64,000 bases of DNA, from assembly GCF_014836755.1 (NCBI RefSeq), contig NZ_JACSQF010000001.1, positions 167,744 through 231,743 of the forward strand, in the 5' to 3' direction. Made by a program: the position numbers and the translations under genes. Positions 41,530-51,300 of this stretch are shown piece after piece. The DNA comes from Oerskovia merdavium (lineage in GTDB: Bacteria > Actinomycetota > Actinomycetes > Actinomycetales > Cellulomonadaceae). A model generated the notes under the pieces. The model was not told the DNA's origin and did no database searches. It worked only from the letters and a program-made list of their open reading frames with translations. How positions within the stretch are numbered: position 1 is the first letter of the stretch; each line of letters opens with the position of its first letter.

Positions 41530-41666
41530 CGATGCTCCGTTCGTTCGGATCCGTCGCGCACCGATGCGGACGGACGCGCACAGTGTGTCGGAGGATGCCT
41601 CGGACATACAATTTTTTGTCCCGGTCTAGGTAGTTATGTCGTGCGGCATGGGCTCGTGAGGGCCAC

Positions 41667-41672
41667 TATTCT
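41667..41672 (+). promoter_or_regulatory. -10 element TATTCT, likely leaderless start for O-antigen ligase-like gene
   Basis: TATTCT ends six bases before GTG 41679, the spacing expected if transcription begins at the start codon. The AT-rich block ACAATTTTTTGT about 50 bases upstream lies near the opposite gene's start. Confidence 0.55.
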
Positions 41673-41678
41673 CGTCCG

Positions 41679-43640
41679 GTGCCTCCACCCGATCCCCGGC
41701 TCTCGGGCCCACGCCGTCCTGCCGTCGTCAGCGCGGGGCTCGCCGCCGTGCGCGACGGCCGCGCGGCACTCCTGCTGATGGCCTGCGTCCCGCTCGTCCT
41801 CCTGCCAGGAGGGCTCGACCGGTTCACGCTCCCCAAGCTCGCGGTCGCGGCGTGCGCAGTTCTGGCAACGGTCCCCGTGGCCCGCCGCGGCAAGCTCCCG
41901 CGGACCGTCGCCATCCTGCTCGGCCTGGGCGCGGCCTGGCTGGTGGTCGCCGCCCTCGCCTCCGACGCGCCGTTCGCACAGGTCGTCGGGCGATGGCCCC
42001 GCTACGAGGGGCTCGTCGCCCTGCCCGTGTACGTCGGAGTCGTCTGGGCCGGGGCGCGCGTCCTCGGACCAGACGCCCCCGACCGGGTGCTCTTCGCATG
42101 GGCAAGGATGCTCTCGGTCGTGTCGGTCGTCCTCGGTGTGGTGAGCGTCCTCGAGGCGACCGGTCTGCGACCGACGGGGGGCGACGTCTCCCGCCCCGGT
42201 GCGCTGCTGGGCAACGCGACCGACCAGGGCATCTGCGGGATGGTCCTGCTCGCGCTCCTCCTGCCGTACGTCGTCTCGACCTTGTCGCCAGCCTCTCCGC
42301 ACGTCGTCCCGGGCCATACCGTCCGACTCCTCCCGCTCTCCGGCGCGCTCGCCGCGATCACCGTGGTCGTGGTGTCCGGGTCGCGCGCCGCGCTGCTGGG
42401 CACCGTGATCGTCGGTGCGATCCTCACGGTCGCGCCGCGGCTGCGGCCGCGGGGGTCCGTACGTCTCACCTCGCGCCGCTCGACCCCGACTGTCCTGGCG
42501 CCGCTCGTTGCATCCGGCCTGGCGCTGTCAGGCGCCCTGCTCCTCCCCGCCTCACGTGCCCGGCTCACGGGCGAGGACCCGCTCGCCGCGACCACGACCG
42601 AGGGGCGCATCGACCTCTGGGCCTCGATACGGCACCTGGTCGAGGACAGGCCGCTCGTTGGGAACGGACCGAGCGGCCTCGTCGACGCCTATCCGGCCTA
42701 CCGGTCCGATCTCGCCGTCAGAGTTTCCGACCCATCGCTCGCCCTGGACTCACCGCACGCCTGGCCGCTCCAAGCCGCCGTCTCGGGCGGGGTACCACTG
42801 CTCCTGGCCGCGCTCGCGCTCGCGCTGACCGTGCTCGTCGTCGGGGGCCGCGCGGCCTCCCGGGCGAACGCGCGGACCGACGTACGCTCCCCAGTGCCTC
42901 AGGACGCTCGGAGACTGCTCGTCCACGGCTCGCTCGCGGCAGTGGTCGGCACGACCTTCGCGCTCAGCACGCACTTCACGACGATCGGCACGGTCACGCT
43001 CGTAGGCCTCGCCGCGGGAGCGCTGGTCTCCGGCCCGCACGGTGCACAGGGGACGGACGCGCAGAGCTTCACGGTACGTCGGAAGCCGTGGACGACGCCG
43101 CTCACTCTGGCCACGGGCGGGATCTTCTGCGCGGTGCTGTTCCTCGCGTCGGCCGGCGAGATCCCCCTCGCCCGCGCGACCGCGGCCGCGGCGGTCGGTG
43201 ACGTCGACGCCGCGGAGTCCGCGTTCGGCCTCGCCAAGGCACTCCGCCCCTGGGATGGAGATGTCGCCCTCATCGCCGCACAAACCTTCTCGGCAGGCTC
43301 GGAGGCCGGGCACGAGCCGTCTGCGCGAGCAACCGTCGCGTGGGCCGAACGCGCCCTGGAGAGCCACCCCGCGTCCTCCGAGGCCCGCGTCTCGCTGGCG
43401 CTCGGGCACCTCGCGCTGGCCGACCCGATGGCGGCCGCGTCCGTGCTCGACCAGGTCCTCGACCAAGGTGAGGATCCCCGGGCGCGGCTTTTGCGCGGTG
43501 TCGCCGCAGCTCGGACAGGAGACCTCGATCTCGCCCGCGCGCACCTCGACGTAGCCGCACGGAACCCTTCGACCGCCGACCTCGCGCGGCAGAACCTTGC
43601 GGTGCTCGAGTCGGTGTCGGGCGCTGGGCACCGGTCCTGA
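41679..43640 (+). CDS. O-antigen ligase-like integral membrane protein with C-terminal TPR-like repeats
   Basis: The 653-residue protein has about ten to twelve membrane spans and the Wzy_C/O-antigen ligase core: SGSRAALLGTVIVGAIL, GRIDLWASIRHLVEDRPLVGNGP and an outside loop with SPHAWPLQAAV. The last 150 residues form helical TPR-like repeats (AAESAFGLAKALRPWDGD, ARVSLALGHLALADPMAAAS). In other bacteria such proteins ligate or polymerise surface glycans or glycosylate pilins. Placed near manB, rml and glycosyltransferase genes it likely serves the wall glycan. Starting with GTG 41679 after a leaderless-type promoter. The gap 43641-43800 holds no gene. Confidence 0.85.
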   Translation: MPPPDPRLSGPRRPAVVSAGLAAVRDGRAALLLMACVPLVLLPGGLDRFTLPKLAVAACAVLATVPVARRGKLPRTVAILLGLGAAWLVVAALASDAPFAQVVGRWPRYEGLVALPVYVGVVWAGARVLGPDAPDRVLFAWARMLSVVSVVLGVVSVLEATGLRPTGGDVSRPGALLGNATDQGICGMVLLALLLPYVVSTLSPASPHVVPGHTVRLLPLSGALAAITVVVVSGSRAALLGTVIVGAILTVAPRLRPRGSVRLTSRRSTPTVLAPLVASGLALSGALLLPASRARLTGEDPLAATTTEGRIDLWASIRHLVEDRPLVGNGPSGLVDAYPAYRSDLAVRVSDPSLALDSPHAWPLQAAVSGGVPLLLAALALALTVLVVGGRAASRANARTDVRSPVPQDARRLLVHGSLAAVVGTTFALSTHFTTIGTVTLVGLAAGALVSGPHGAQGTDAQSFTVRRKPWTTPLTLATGGIFCAVLFLASAGEIPLARATAAAAVGDVDAAESAFGLAKALRPWDGDVALIAAQTFSAGSEAGHEPSARATVAWAERALESHPASSEARVSLALGHLALADPMAAASVLDQVLDQGEDPRARLLRGVAAARTGDLDLARAHLDVAARNPSTADLARQNLAVLESVSGAGHRS

Positions 43641-43800
43641 TCACGGAGCCTCGTCGTGTCCCGACCAGTCGACGACGCCGGTCGTCCCTGCGTAGAGCCC
43701 GCTCACCGTCGTCGGAGGTGAGGACTACGTCCGAGCTGGAGGGGCCTCAGCCACCCGAGGGGAAGCGGGGCCCACGGCGACGGACGCTGGAGCGACGACC

Positions 43801-44025
43801 CTACAGGGCGCGCGCGTCGCCCTCGAGCAGCACCGGGATCCCGTCGCGGACCGGGTAGGCGAGCGGGCGCTCGGTGTCCGTCGAGTGGAGCTCGGGACTC
43901 CCGTCGGGGCCGATGCCGTCGACGAGCGTCGCGCCGGTCACGGGGCAGCGCAACGCCTCCCGGACCCAGGCGTCGAGGGTGACGGATCCACCTGCGGGGA
44001 CCCCCGCCGTCGTGTCCTTGCTCAT
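43801..44025 (-). CDS. Trm112-like small protein
   Basis: The 74-residue protein shows the Trm112/UPF0434 pattern: ALRCPVTGATL near 29-39, LAYPVRDGIPVLLEGDA at the C-terminus. Only one Cys remains, so a zinc site is unlikely. In eukaryotes and some archaea Trm112 activates methyltransferases, but the bacterial role is open. It follows manB by ten bases on the same strand and is often encoded next to it in actinobacteria, so it may be a partner of a nearby methyltransferase or of ManB. Confidence 0.78.
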   Translation of the reverse strand: MSKDTTAGVPAGGSVTLDAWVREALRCPVTGATLVDGIGPDGSPELHSTDTERPLAYPVRDGIPVLLEGDARAL

Positions 44026-44035
44026 GTGCTCGACC

Positions 44036-45496
44036 TCAGCTCTCGTTCTCGGTGGCGCGCACGAGCGACAGGACGTCGTCGCGCACCTTCTCCATGATGT
44101 CCTCGTCGGCGGCCTCGACGTTGAGCCGCAGGAGCGGCTCGGTGTTGGACGCACGGAGGTTGAACCACCACTGCGGGTGGGAGTCCCAGTGGGAGACCGT
44201 GAGTCCGTCGAGCTCGTCGACCACGACCGGCCCCGCCCCCTCCTCGGTCACGTACGCCTGGACGACACGGGCCCGAGCGGCGGGCACGTCGGCCACCTCG
44301 GAGTTGATCTCCCCGCTCGAGGTGTACGGCTCGTAGACCTCGCCGAGCGCCGAGAGCGGGTGCTCCTGCCCGCCGAGCGCAGCGAGCACGTGCATCGCCG
44401 CGAGCATGCCCGTGTCGGCGAAGAAGAAGTCACGGAAGTAGTAGTGGGCGCTGTGCTCGCCGCCGAACACCGCGTTGTTGTCGGCCATCTGTGCCTTGAT
44501 GAACGAGTGACCCACGCGCGTCCGCACGACCTTCGCGCCCGCAGCCGACATGAAGTCCGGGACCGCGCGCGAGGTGATGAGGTTGTGGATGATCGTCGGG
44601 ACCCGCCCGGCAGCCTTCTCGCGCTCGACCTCGCGCAGCCCCACCAGGGCCGTGATCGCGGACGGCGACACGGGGTCTCCGTGCTCGTCGATCACGAAGC
44701 AGCGGTCGGCGTCGCCGTCGAACGCAAGGCCCAGGTCCGCGTCGTGCTCGACGACCGCGGCCTGCAGGTCCACGAGGTTCTTGGGGTCGAGCGGGTTGGC
44801 CTCGTGGTTCGGGAACGAGCCGTCGAGCTCGAAGTACAGGGGCACGACGTCGAGCGGCAGCGCCTCGAGGCCCGCCGCCGTCCCCAGGACTGCGGGAGCG
44901 GTGTAGCCGCCCATGCCGTTGCCCGCGTCGACGACGACCTTGAGCGGGCGGATGCCGCGCAGGTCCACGAGCGAGCGCAGGAAGGCCGCGTAGTCGGCGA
45001 GCATGTCGCGGTCGGTGATCTCGCCCCGGCCCTCGACCGGGGTGGGCAGCTCACCGTCGAGGTACTCCTGGGCGAGCTCGCGCACTGCGACCAGACCCGA
45101 GTCCTGCCCGACGGGGCGCGCACCGGCCCGGCACAGCTTGATGCCGTTGTAGACGGCGGGGTTGTGCGAGGCCGTGAACATGGCCCCAGGGATGTCCAAC
45201 GCACCGGACGCGTAGTAGAGCCCGTCGGTCGAGCACAGGCCGATCCGGATCACGTCCACGCCCGCGTCGGCGAGGCCCTGCGCGAACGCGTCGACGAGCT
45301 CTGGTCCGCTGTCACGCATGTCCCGCCCGACGGCGACGCGCGGCCGCGCTCCCGGCTCGCCGGGGGTCGCCTCAGGGAGCACGACGACGCGCGCGAAGGC
45401 GGCGCCGATCGCTCGGGCCACCTGGGGGTTGAACTGGTCCGGGACCGTGCCCCGGACGTCGTAGGCCTTGATCAGCTGGGTCAGGTCGATGGGCAC
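44036..45496 (-). CDS. manB: phosphomannomutase/phosphoglucomutase
   Basis: The 486-residue enzyme is an alpha-D-phosphohexomutase. It shows the catalytic phosphoserine motif TASHNP with Ser110, the metal-binding DGDADR at 260-265, the sugar-binding GGEHSAHYYF and the phosphate-binding RASNTEPLLRL. It interconverts mannose-6- and mannose-1-phosphate (or the glucose forms) for GDP-mannose and wall glycans. GTG 45496 lies six bases after TAGGCT. The neighbourhood with DUF3499, whiB and wbbL matches mycobacterial Rv3257c/Rv3264c surroundings, so a mannose role is likely. Confidence 0.93.
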   Translation of the reverse strand: MPIDLTQLIKAYDVRGTVPDQFNPQVARAIGAAFARVVVLPEATPGEPGARPRVAVGRDMRDSGPELVDAFAQGLADAGVDVIRIGLCSTDGLYYASGALDIPGAMFTASHNPAVYNGIKLCRAGARPVGQDSGLVAVRELAQEYLDGELPTPVEGRGEITDRDMLADYAAFLRSLVDLRGIRPLKVVVDAGNGMGGYTAPAVLGTAAGLEALPLDVVPLYFELDGSFPNHEANPLDPKNLVDLQAAVVEHDADLGLAFDGDADRCFVIDEHGDPVSPSAITALVGLREVEREKAAGRVPTIIHNLITSRAVPDFMSAAGAKVVRTRVGHSFIKAQMADNNAVFGGEHSAHYYFRDFFFADTGMLAAMHVLAALGGQEHPLSALGEVYEPYTSSGEINSEVADVPAARARVVQAYVTEEGAGPVVVDELDGLTVSHWDSHPQWWFNLRASNTEPLLRLNVEAADEDIMEKVRDDVLSLVRATENES

Positions 45497-45502
45497 CGGC
45501 CC

Positions 45503-45508
45503 AGCCTA
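45503..45508 (-). promoter_or_regulatory. -10 element TAGGCT, leaderless promoter of manB
   Basis: On the minus strand TAGGCT is followed by six bases and then the GTG start of manB, so the transcript may begin at the start codon. It lies between the DUF3499 stop and manB. Confidence 0.6.
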
Positions 45509-45531
45509 GCCGGGACGACTGGACCCTGCGT

Positions 45532-45885
45532 TCAGTCGCCCTCGGCGCGCAGGACCCGCAGGTGACCTCGACGCCCGACCTCCGTGACGTCGTCGGGCTC
45601 CGCGCCGCGGCGCGTGCGTCCCGCCTCGCGGACGGCCTCCGCCAGCGCGGACAGGTCGTCGTCGCTGGGTCCGGTCTCCTCGAAGTGCTGCGTCAGCCGC
45701 ACGACCTCCCACCCGCGGGGGGCGGTGAGCCGCTCGGCGTGCTCGGCACAGAGGTCGTAGCTGTGGGGCTCGGCCATGTGGGCCAGGGGCCCGAGCACTG
45801 CGGTCGAGTCCGCGTAGACGTAGGTGAGGGTCGCCACCGACGCACGGGTGCATGCGGTGCGCGAGCACTGTCTGACGGATCTCAC
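45532..45885 (-). CDS. DUF3499 family protein
   Basis: The 117-residue protein has an N-terminal CSRTACTRAS motif and YDLCAEHAERLT, giving three Cys and a His that could bind zinc like a small ribbon. The family is confined to actinobacteria and sits beside phosphomannomutase and metallopeptidase genes, as Rv3258c does. Function is unknown. It is divergent from the metallopeptidase-like gene, 109 bases between starts, and lies 35 bases upstream of manB. GTG 45885 is the start. Confidence 0.88.
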   Translation of the reverse strand: MRSVRQCSRTACTRASVATLTYVYADSTAVLGPLAHMAEPHSYDLCAEHAERLTAPRGWEVVRLTQHFEETGPSDDDLSALAEAVREAGRTRRGAEPDDVTEVGRRGHLRVLRAEGD

Positions 45886-45981
45886 GGGCTGACACTACGC
45901 CCTGCGCGGTGGTCACGATGCCATACACGCCGGTCCCGTCCTCGCGACCGGACGGCCCGGGCACGGCGCCCGGCCGTCCTC

Positions 45982-45987
45982 TAGGCT
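45982..45987 (+). promoter_or_regulatory. -10 element TAGGCT, leaderless promoter of zincin-like gene
   Basis: TAGGCT is followed by seven bases and GTG 45995, the same layout as at 52382-52387. Transcription would begin on or next to the start codon. Confidence 0.6.
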
Positions 45988-45994
45988 CGGAGAC

Positions 45995-46555
45995 GTGCCC
46001 GCCCACCCCTCGCCCGCCCCCTCCCCCGCCCCGCACGGGCGCCGTCGACGCCCTGAGCGGGCCGCGACGGACGCGCCGCCGCCACTCGTGGCGTCGCTGC
46101 GCATCCCTGCGCGCGGGCCCGACCTCAACGACTCCGGGCCGCACCCGCGCCGCCGCGACCGACGCGGGCGGGGGATCCGAGGTCCTCTGCTCCCGCCCTC
46201 GGCACCGGCGAACCGCACGCGCGGCGAGAAGTTCGACGCGCACGTGATCGCCACGATCGCCCTGCTCGAGCGCAGCTGGTCCAAGCAGCTGCACGGCACC
46301 GAGTTCGCGGTCGAGGACGTCCCCCCCTCCGACCCCGCGCCCTGGGAGGACGCCGGGGTACCGCTCGGGCGGTACTTCCCCGCCGACTCCGGGCAGCCCG
46401 CCCGGATCGTCGTCTACCGGCGGCCCATCGAGTCGCGAGCGTTCGACGACGACGACACGGCGGACCTGGTGCGAGACGTCGTCGTGGAGCAGGTCGCGCA
46501 CATGCTCGCGCGGACCCCCGAGGAGATCGACCCGCGGTACCAGGGCGGGCACTGA
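45995..46555 (+). CDS. zincin-like metallopeptidase family protein with degenerate active site
   Basis: The 186-residue protein belongs to the small metallopeptidase family next to DUF3499 genes (Rv3259 position). The first 75 residues are basic and disordered. The conserved part begins ANRTRGEKFDAHVIATIALL. The stretch LVRDVVVEQVAHMLARTPEE aligns with the LVRHTLIHEIGHHFGFSDEE type, so the expected H-E-x-x-H reads E-Q-V-A-H: the first His and catalytic Glu are replaced while the second His and the ID end remain. It is probably catalytically inactive. Its stop is three bases from the DUF5719 stop. Confidence 0.82.
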   Translation: MPAHPSPAPSPAPHGRRRRPERAATDAPPPLVASLRIPARGPDLNDSGPHPRRRDRRGRGIRGPLLPPSAPANRTRGEKFDAHVIATIALLERSWSKQLHGTEFAVEDVPPSDPAPWEDAGVPLGRYFPADSGQPARIVVYRRPIESRAFDDDDTADLVRDVVVEQVAHMLARTPEEIDPRYQGGH

Positions 46556-46558
46556 GAG

Positions 46559-48322
46559 TCAGTCGGGCAGGCCCGCGGTGCTCGTGGCACGAACCGCTAC
46601 CGTGCCCTGGCTCGACGCCGGCGGCACCGGGACGAGCACCGACAGCAACGAGCCGGGCGCCCCTTCTGCCGCGCCGGCCACGGGCGCACCCGCGCTCGCG
46701 AGCACCGACCACACGGGGGCCGGCCCGTCCTCGGAGGACCCGGCAGACTTCTCGCTCGCGTCGAGCGTCAGGACCGCCGGATCCGTCCCACCGCCGAGCT
46801 CGAGCGCGTCCAGGCTGATGGTCGTCCCCGCCCCGACCGAGAGAGCGGTCTCCCCGAGCAGGGCGCCGTCGGCCCCGTAGGCGCGCAGCGTCCCACTGAA
46901 GGCGCCGGTCGATGTCGCGTCGTCGGCGCGCTCCGAGGGGGTCGAGGGCACAGCCCCGACGCGCACGGTGCTGCTGGTGCCAGGGACCAGGGCCACGGTC
47001 CCGCGGTCGGTCGTCCGCGCCGTGGTCGGCTCGATCGCCCCTGCCGCCTCGGACGTGTCCTCGCCGACCGGTCGCGACGCCGCTGCCGGGTCGAGCGCGG
47101 TGGCCACCACCCACGCACGGTCGACCTGCGGGGTGTCGTCGAGCGAGTCGGGCACCGGGTCGCCCGCGCGCGCCTGCTGGGCTCCGGCGACGACCGGCAC
47201 GGTCGAGTCCACCACGACGGTGTAGTCGCCGACGGGCAACCCACCGAGCGACACGTCCGTGACCGCGCCGGGGGTGAGGTCCTGCTCCTCGCCGCCTCGC
47301 AAGCGCACCCGCCCGTCGGTCCCGTAGACCGTCACGGTCGCGGTCCCCGCCTCGGTCCCTGGCGCGAGCAGGCGCAGCTGGGGTGCGCTGGGGTCCTCGA
47401 CGGACTCACCCGCGCTCGTGACGCCGAGCGCGAGCGCCGTGCCCGGCTCGGCCCCGGGGGCCACGAAGTCGACCCCGACCGGCACCAGGCCGTCGAGCGT
47501 GCTGTGCTGCAGGTAGGCGGCGACCGTGCCGCCCGTGGACTCGACGTGCACCGCCAGACGGCGCTGCTCGGGCGCGACCGCCTCGACGAGGGTCACGACC
47601 TCCTCGCCGGGCGGGACGAGGTACTGACCGCCCCCGCTCAGCACGACCGGACCACCGGGCCCCCAGACGCTCAACCGCACCGTGGCGGGCGTGCGTCCGG
47701 GATTCTGGAGCACGAGCTGGGCGCTGCTGCCGACCTCGGTGCTCCCCCCGACGAGCCAGTGGCTGATGTCCGGTGCCGAGCAGCTCGCCGCCGCGAGACC
47801 TCGCAGGTCGCCTGCCGTCGTCACCGAGCCCACCGACGCCGCGACCCGGGTGTCGACCGGCATCCCGGCACCGACGCGCAGCACCTCGCTGCCCGTCACG
47901 TCGGCCAGCGAGACCGTCGTGGCGCCGTCGCCCTGCTCGAGCGGCGAGGCGTCCAGCGCGTCGAGGCCCGTGAGGTTCACGGGCGTGTCCCCCGGGTTCG
48001 CCGTGCCCGCCCCCGCAGCGCCGACCACCGCCGCCCGCAAGGCCGTCGCGGTCTCGACGGGAGCCGCGCTGAACTGCGCGTCCCCGACCTGCGTCGTGTC
48101 CGCGAGGCGCACGGGTGCGGGGCACACCAGCACGCGCTCGGGCGTCGACGCCTCGATCTGCTCGACGTCGGACGCGACCGCCCCCGGTGCGGCACCCCAG
48201 CCCTCGGGGACACCGACGACGGCCACGACCCCCGTGAGCGCGACGGCCACGAGGCCCGTGGAGATGGTCGCGACCCGGCGGAGGGCAGCGCGCGGGCGTG
48301 GGCGTGGGCGACTGGTGGTCAC
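46559..48322 (-). CDS. DUF5719 family protein
   Basis: The 587-residue protein has a basic start and a signal/membrane segment (about 17-38, VATISTGLVAVALTGVVAVV) followed by a large beta-rich extracytoplasmic region with repeating strands such as GSSAQLVLQNPGRTPATVRL. DUF5719 proteins in actinobacteria are encoded directly after the giant membrane glycosyltransferase, as here, and likely act with it outside the membrane. GTG 48322 lies five bases after the glycosyltransferase stop, with GAGG inside that gene's end as ribosome-binding site. Function not established. Confidence 0.82.
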   Translation of the reverse strand: MTTSRPRPRPRAALRRVATISTGLVAVALTGVVAVVGVPEGWGAAPGAVASDVEQIEASTPERVLVCPAPVRLADTTQVGDAQFSAAPVETATALRAAVVGAAGAGTANPGDTPVNLTGLDALDASPLEQGDGATTVSLADVTGSEVLRVGAGMPVDTRVAASVGSVTTAGDLRGLAAASCSAPDISHWLVGGSTEVGSSAQLVLQNPGRTPATVRLSVWGPGGPVVLSGGGQYLVPPGEEVVTLVEAVAPEQRRLAVHVESTGGTVAAYLQHSTLDGLVPVGVDFVAPGAEPGTALALGVTSAGESVEDPSAPQLRLLAPGTEAGTATVTVYGTDGRVRLRGGEEQDLTPGAVTDVSLGGLPVGDYTVVVDSTVPVVAGAQQARAGDPVPDSLDDTPQVDRAWVVATALDPAAASRPVGEDTSEAAGAIEPTTARTTDRGTVALVPGTSSTVRVGAVPSTPSERADDATSTGAFSGTLRAYGADGALLGETALSVGAGTTISLDALELGGGTDPAVLTLDASEKSAGSSEDGPAPVWSVLASAGAPVAGAAEGAPGSLLSVLVPVPPASSQGTVAVRATSTAGLPD

Positions 48323-48327
48323 GGGTA

Positions 48328-51300
48328 CTACCTCGTTCCGGTCCGACGACGTCCCACCGGCACGGCGAGGAGCACGAAGATCAACAGGGTGACCCCGGCG
48401 GCGACGAGCCACGGGAGCCGGTGCGGGGGGTCGTGCTCGATGCTCAGGAACCCGCCGTCAGGACCGAGCAGGAAGGCCTGGCGCCCGTCGACGTCCGCGC
48501 GCGGGAGGTTCCGGCCGTCGAGCGTCGCCGACCACCCGGGGTCGGCCGTCTCGGCGAGCACCACGGCGCGTGTCTGCGCACCGGGGTCGACCCGGGTCGC
48601 CACGGTCTTGTCGTCGGCAGGCAGGAGACGCTCGACGGCGACCGCGCCGCTCGCCTCGTCCCCTGCGGCAGGGGTCGCGGGGAGGGCGTCGACGACGCGT
48701 GCCCAGGCGGGCGCGTCGGTCTCCGCCGGGCCCGGCGCGACGCGCCACAGCACGCCCGACTGCCCCTCGGTCACGCGCTCGAGGCCGGGCACCATGTCGA
48801 GGCGCGCGACGAGCTCGGCGCGCTCGCGAGCGGTCGTCGGGTCGGGGGCCGGCTCGGCGGGGATGAGGACCGCCCCCACGGCGAGGTCGGCGAGCCCGGT
48901 CGCTGCGTCGGCCGAGCTCCCGGAGGCCATGGCGGCGACGAGGTCCGGGACGGGGCCCTGCGTGAACGACGGGTCGTCCAGGGCACGGACGTGCACGACG
49001 CTCGACGAGTCGATCATCTGCGGACCGTCACCACGGAGCAGCGCGTACTCGAGCACCCCGCCTGGCCCCAGCTCGATCGAGAGCACGCGCACCTCACGCT
49101 CGGAGTCCTGCATCTGCTGACCCACCCTGGGCACGACGGGCTCGGTCGTGACGGTCAGGTCGCCGACCGCGCCGTCCTGCTCGGTCGCGGACAGGACCCA
49201 CGAGGTGAGCGACGCCGCGGGGACGGCGAGCGCGACGAGTGCGAGCAGCCCGACGGCGCCGACCCGCCAGGCGGCGCGGGCCCGGTCCCGCGGGCCGGCG
49301 GACACGGACGGGCGGGCCGGGCCGCGCAGGGCGGGCGCCCCGAGCAGCGCTGCGCCCAGGAGCGCCAGGAGGACCACCGAGACCCCGGCTCCGGGCCAGC
49401 CCGAGGTCGACCCGTGGTCGCCGACGGCGACCTCCACGGAACCCGCCACGGCAGCCGTCACGAGGCCGAGCACGGCGACGAACCAGGCGCTCACGACGGC
49501 CGCTCCTCGTCGACGGAACAGGGCCACGATCGCGAGGGCGACGACCAGCGCACCCGTGGCGAGCGGCGCCCAGCGGGCTGCTTCTCCCACGGCGCCGGCG
49601 TCCAGGTCGAACCAGGCGGAAGTCTCGACAGGCTGTCCGAGCAGCTGCTGCCAGGCAGGTGCGGTCACGGCCTGCACGGGAGCCCCCGGGTCGGCGAACA
49701 GGAGTCGCCAGCCGCCGTCGTCCCAGGTCGTGACGACCCGCCCCCAGAAGGGCGCGAGCAGGACGATCGAGGGAAGGAGCACCAGGAGGAGGTACCTGCG
49801 GTGCTGTGCGGCCGCGACGGCGACGACGGCCAGCGCGAGGGCGGTGACGGGGAGCAGCACGGGGGCACCGCACACCGCGACGAGCAGCGCGAGGGCGGCC
49901 GCAGCAGCCGCTCCGATGGAGCCTTGGCGCCGGCTCCGGGCCGTCCGGACGACGCGGGGGGCCGGCGGCGTCGAGCCGACCTCGACGACGGACCTCGTCA
50001 CGAGCGCGGGAGCGACCTCGTCCCGAGCATGGATGCCGAGCGCCCGCAGCACCCCGAGGGCGACCCAGGGAAGCGCCGCATGGGCGACGAGGGCTCCCAG
50101 CCTGCCGTCGCCGAGAGCGAGCACGAGAGAGGGTGCCGCGACCCAGACCACGGTCGCCCAGGCGCGCAACCACACCGAGCGCGTGACCCCACCGGCGGCG
50201 AACCACGCCCCGAGGCCCGCGACGAGGAAGGAGATCACGACGAGCACGCCGATCACGGGCTGCGCGACGCCCCCGCCCAGGAGCGAGGCCGACAGCAGGA
50301 GGGCCGTGAACGGGTCGGCCGGAGCGGCCGTTCCCATCCCCTCCGCGACCCAGCCGCCCGTGGCCGCCTGCCAGGTCTCGGCGAGACGGCCCTGCGCAGG
50401 CAGGAGAGCTCCGCCGACGAACCGGCCCCCGGCGCCGAGCACGGAGAGCAGCGGGCCGAACACGACCGCGGTCACCCCGAGCAGGGCGACCACGACCACC
50501 GAGAGCATCGCGCGTCGACGTCGGGCCAGGGCCCGCAGCTCGGCGCGTTCGAGGTCCGTCGGGGCCTTGACCGTCCTGCTCAGCTCGGCGTGCGCGAGGC
50601 GGTGGTCCCGGCGCTCGCCGAGCACGTCCCGCCAGGTACCCAGCAGGGGCGCCAGGGCGCGGCGCGGGAGGACGCTCGTCCGCCGGACCCTGCTGCGCGA
50701 GCGCGCGAGCGCGCGGAAGCGGAAGACCGCCCACAAGGGCGCGAGGATCTCGTCCCGCGCCTGGCCCGGACGCTTGACCGCGAGACGGTACATGGCCTGA
50801 AAGGGGGCCCAGAGGATCATCGCGAGAGCGGCCGGCACGAGCATCGGAGCGGAGACGCTCACGAGCCGCTGGTGCAGGAGGCTCCGTCGTCGTGCACCGT
50901 AGGACGCGTCGACGTCGGGAGCAGGAGCCTCCTGCTCGTCGTCGCGCTGGTCCTCGCGCCGAAGCCCCAGGAGCGAGGCCTGCGCATGGCGCACGACTGC
51001 CCGAGGCACGACGACGATCCGGTGCCCGGCAAGGCGCGCACGGCGGCACAGGTCGAGCCCGTCCCCGAACACCCCGTACTCGGGGTCGGTGCCGCCCAGC
51101 TCCAGCCAGACCGAGGTCCGCACCAGCGCGCCGGCGAGCCCGACCGCCAGGACGTCCTCCCGGGCGTCGTGCTGGCCCTGGTCGATCTCGTGCTCGTCGA
51201 TGCCGGTCATCCGACGGCCCAGCGGGGAGATCGTGAAGCCGACCTCGAGCAGCAGCCCGTCGTCGTCACCGCCGGCGTCCCATCGACGCTGCTTGGCGCC

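Noticed and set aside
43641..43800. Possible small gene between the O-antigen-ligase-like gene and Trm112
   Set aside because: No frame with a credible start and ribosome-binding site, and no recognisable similarity.
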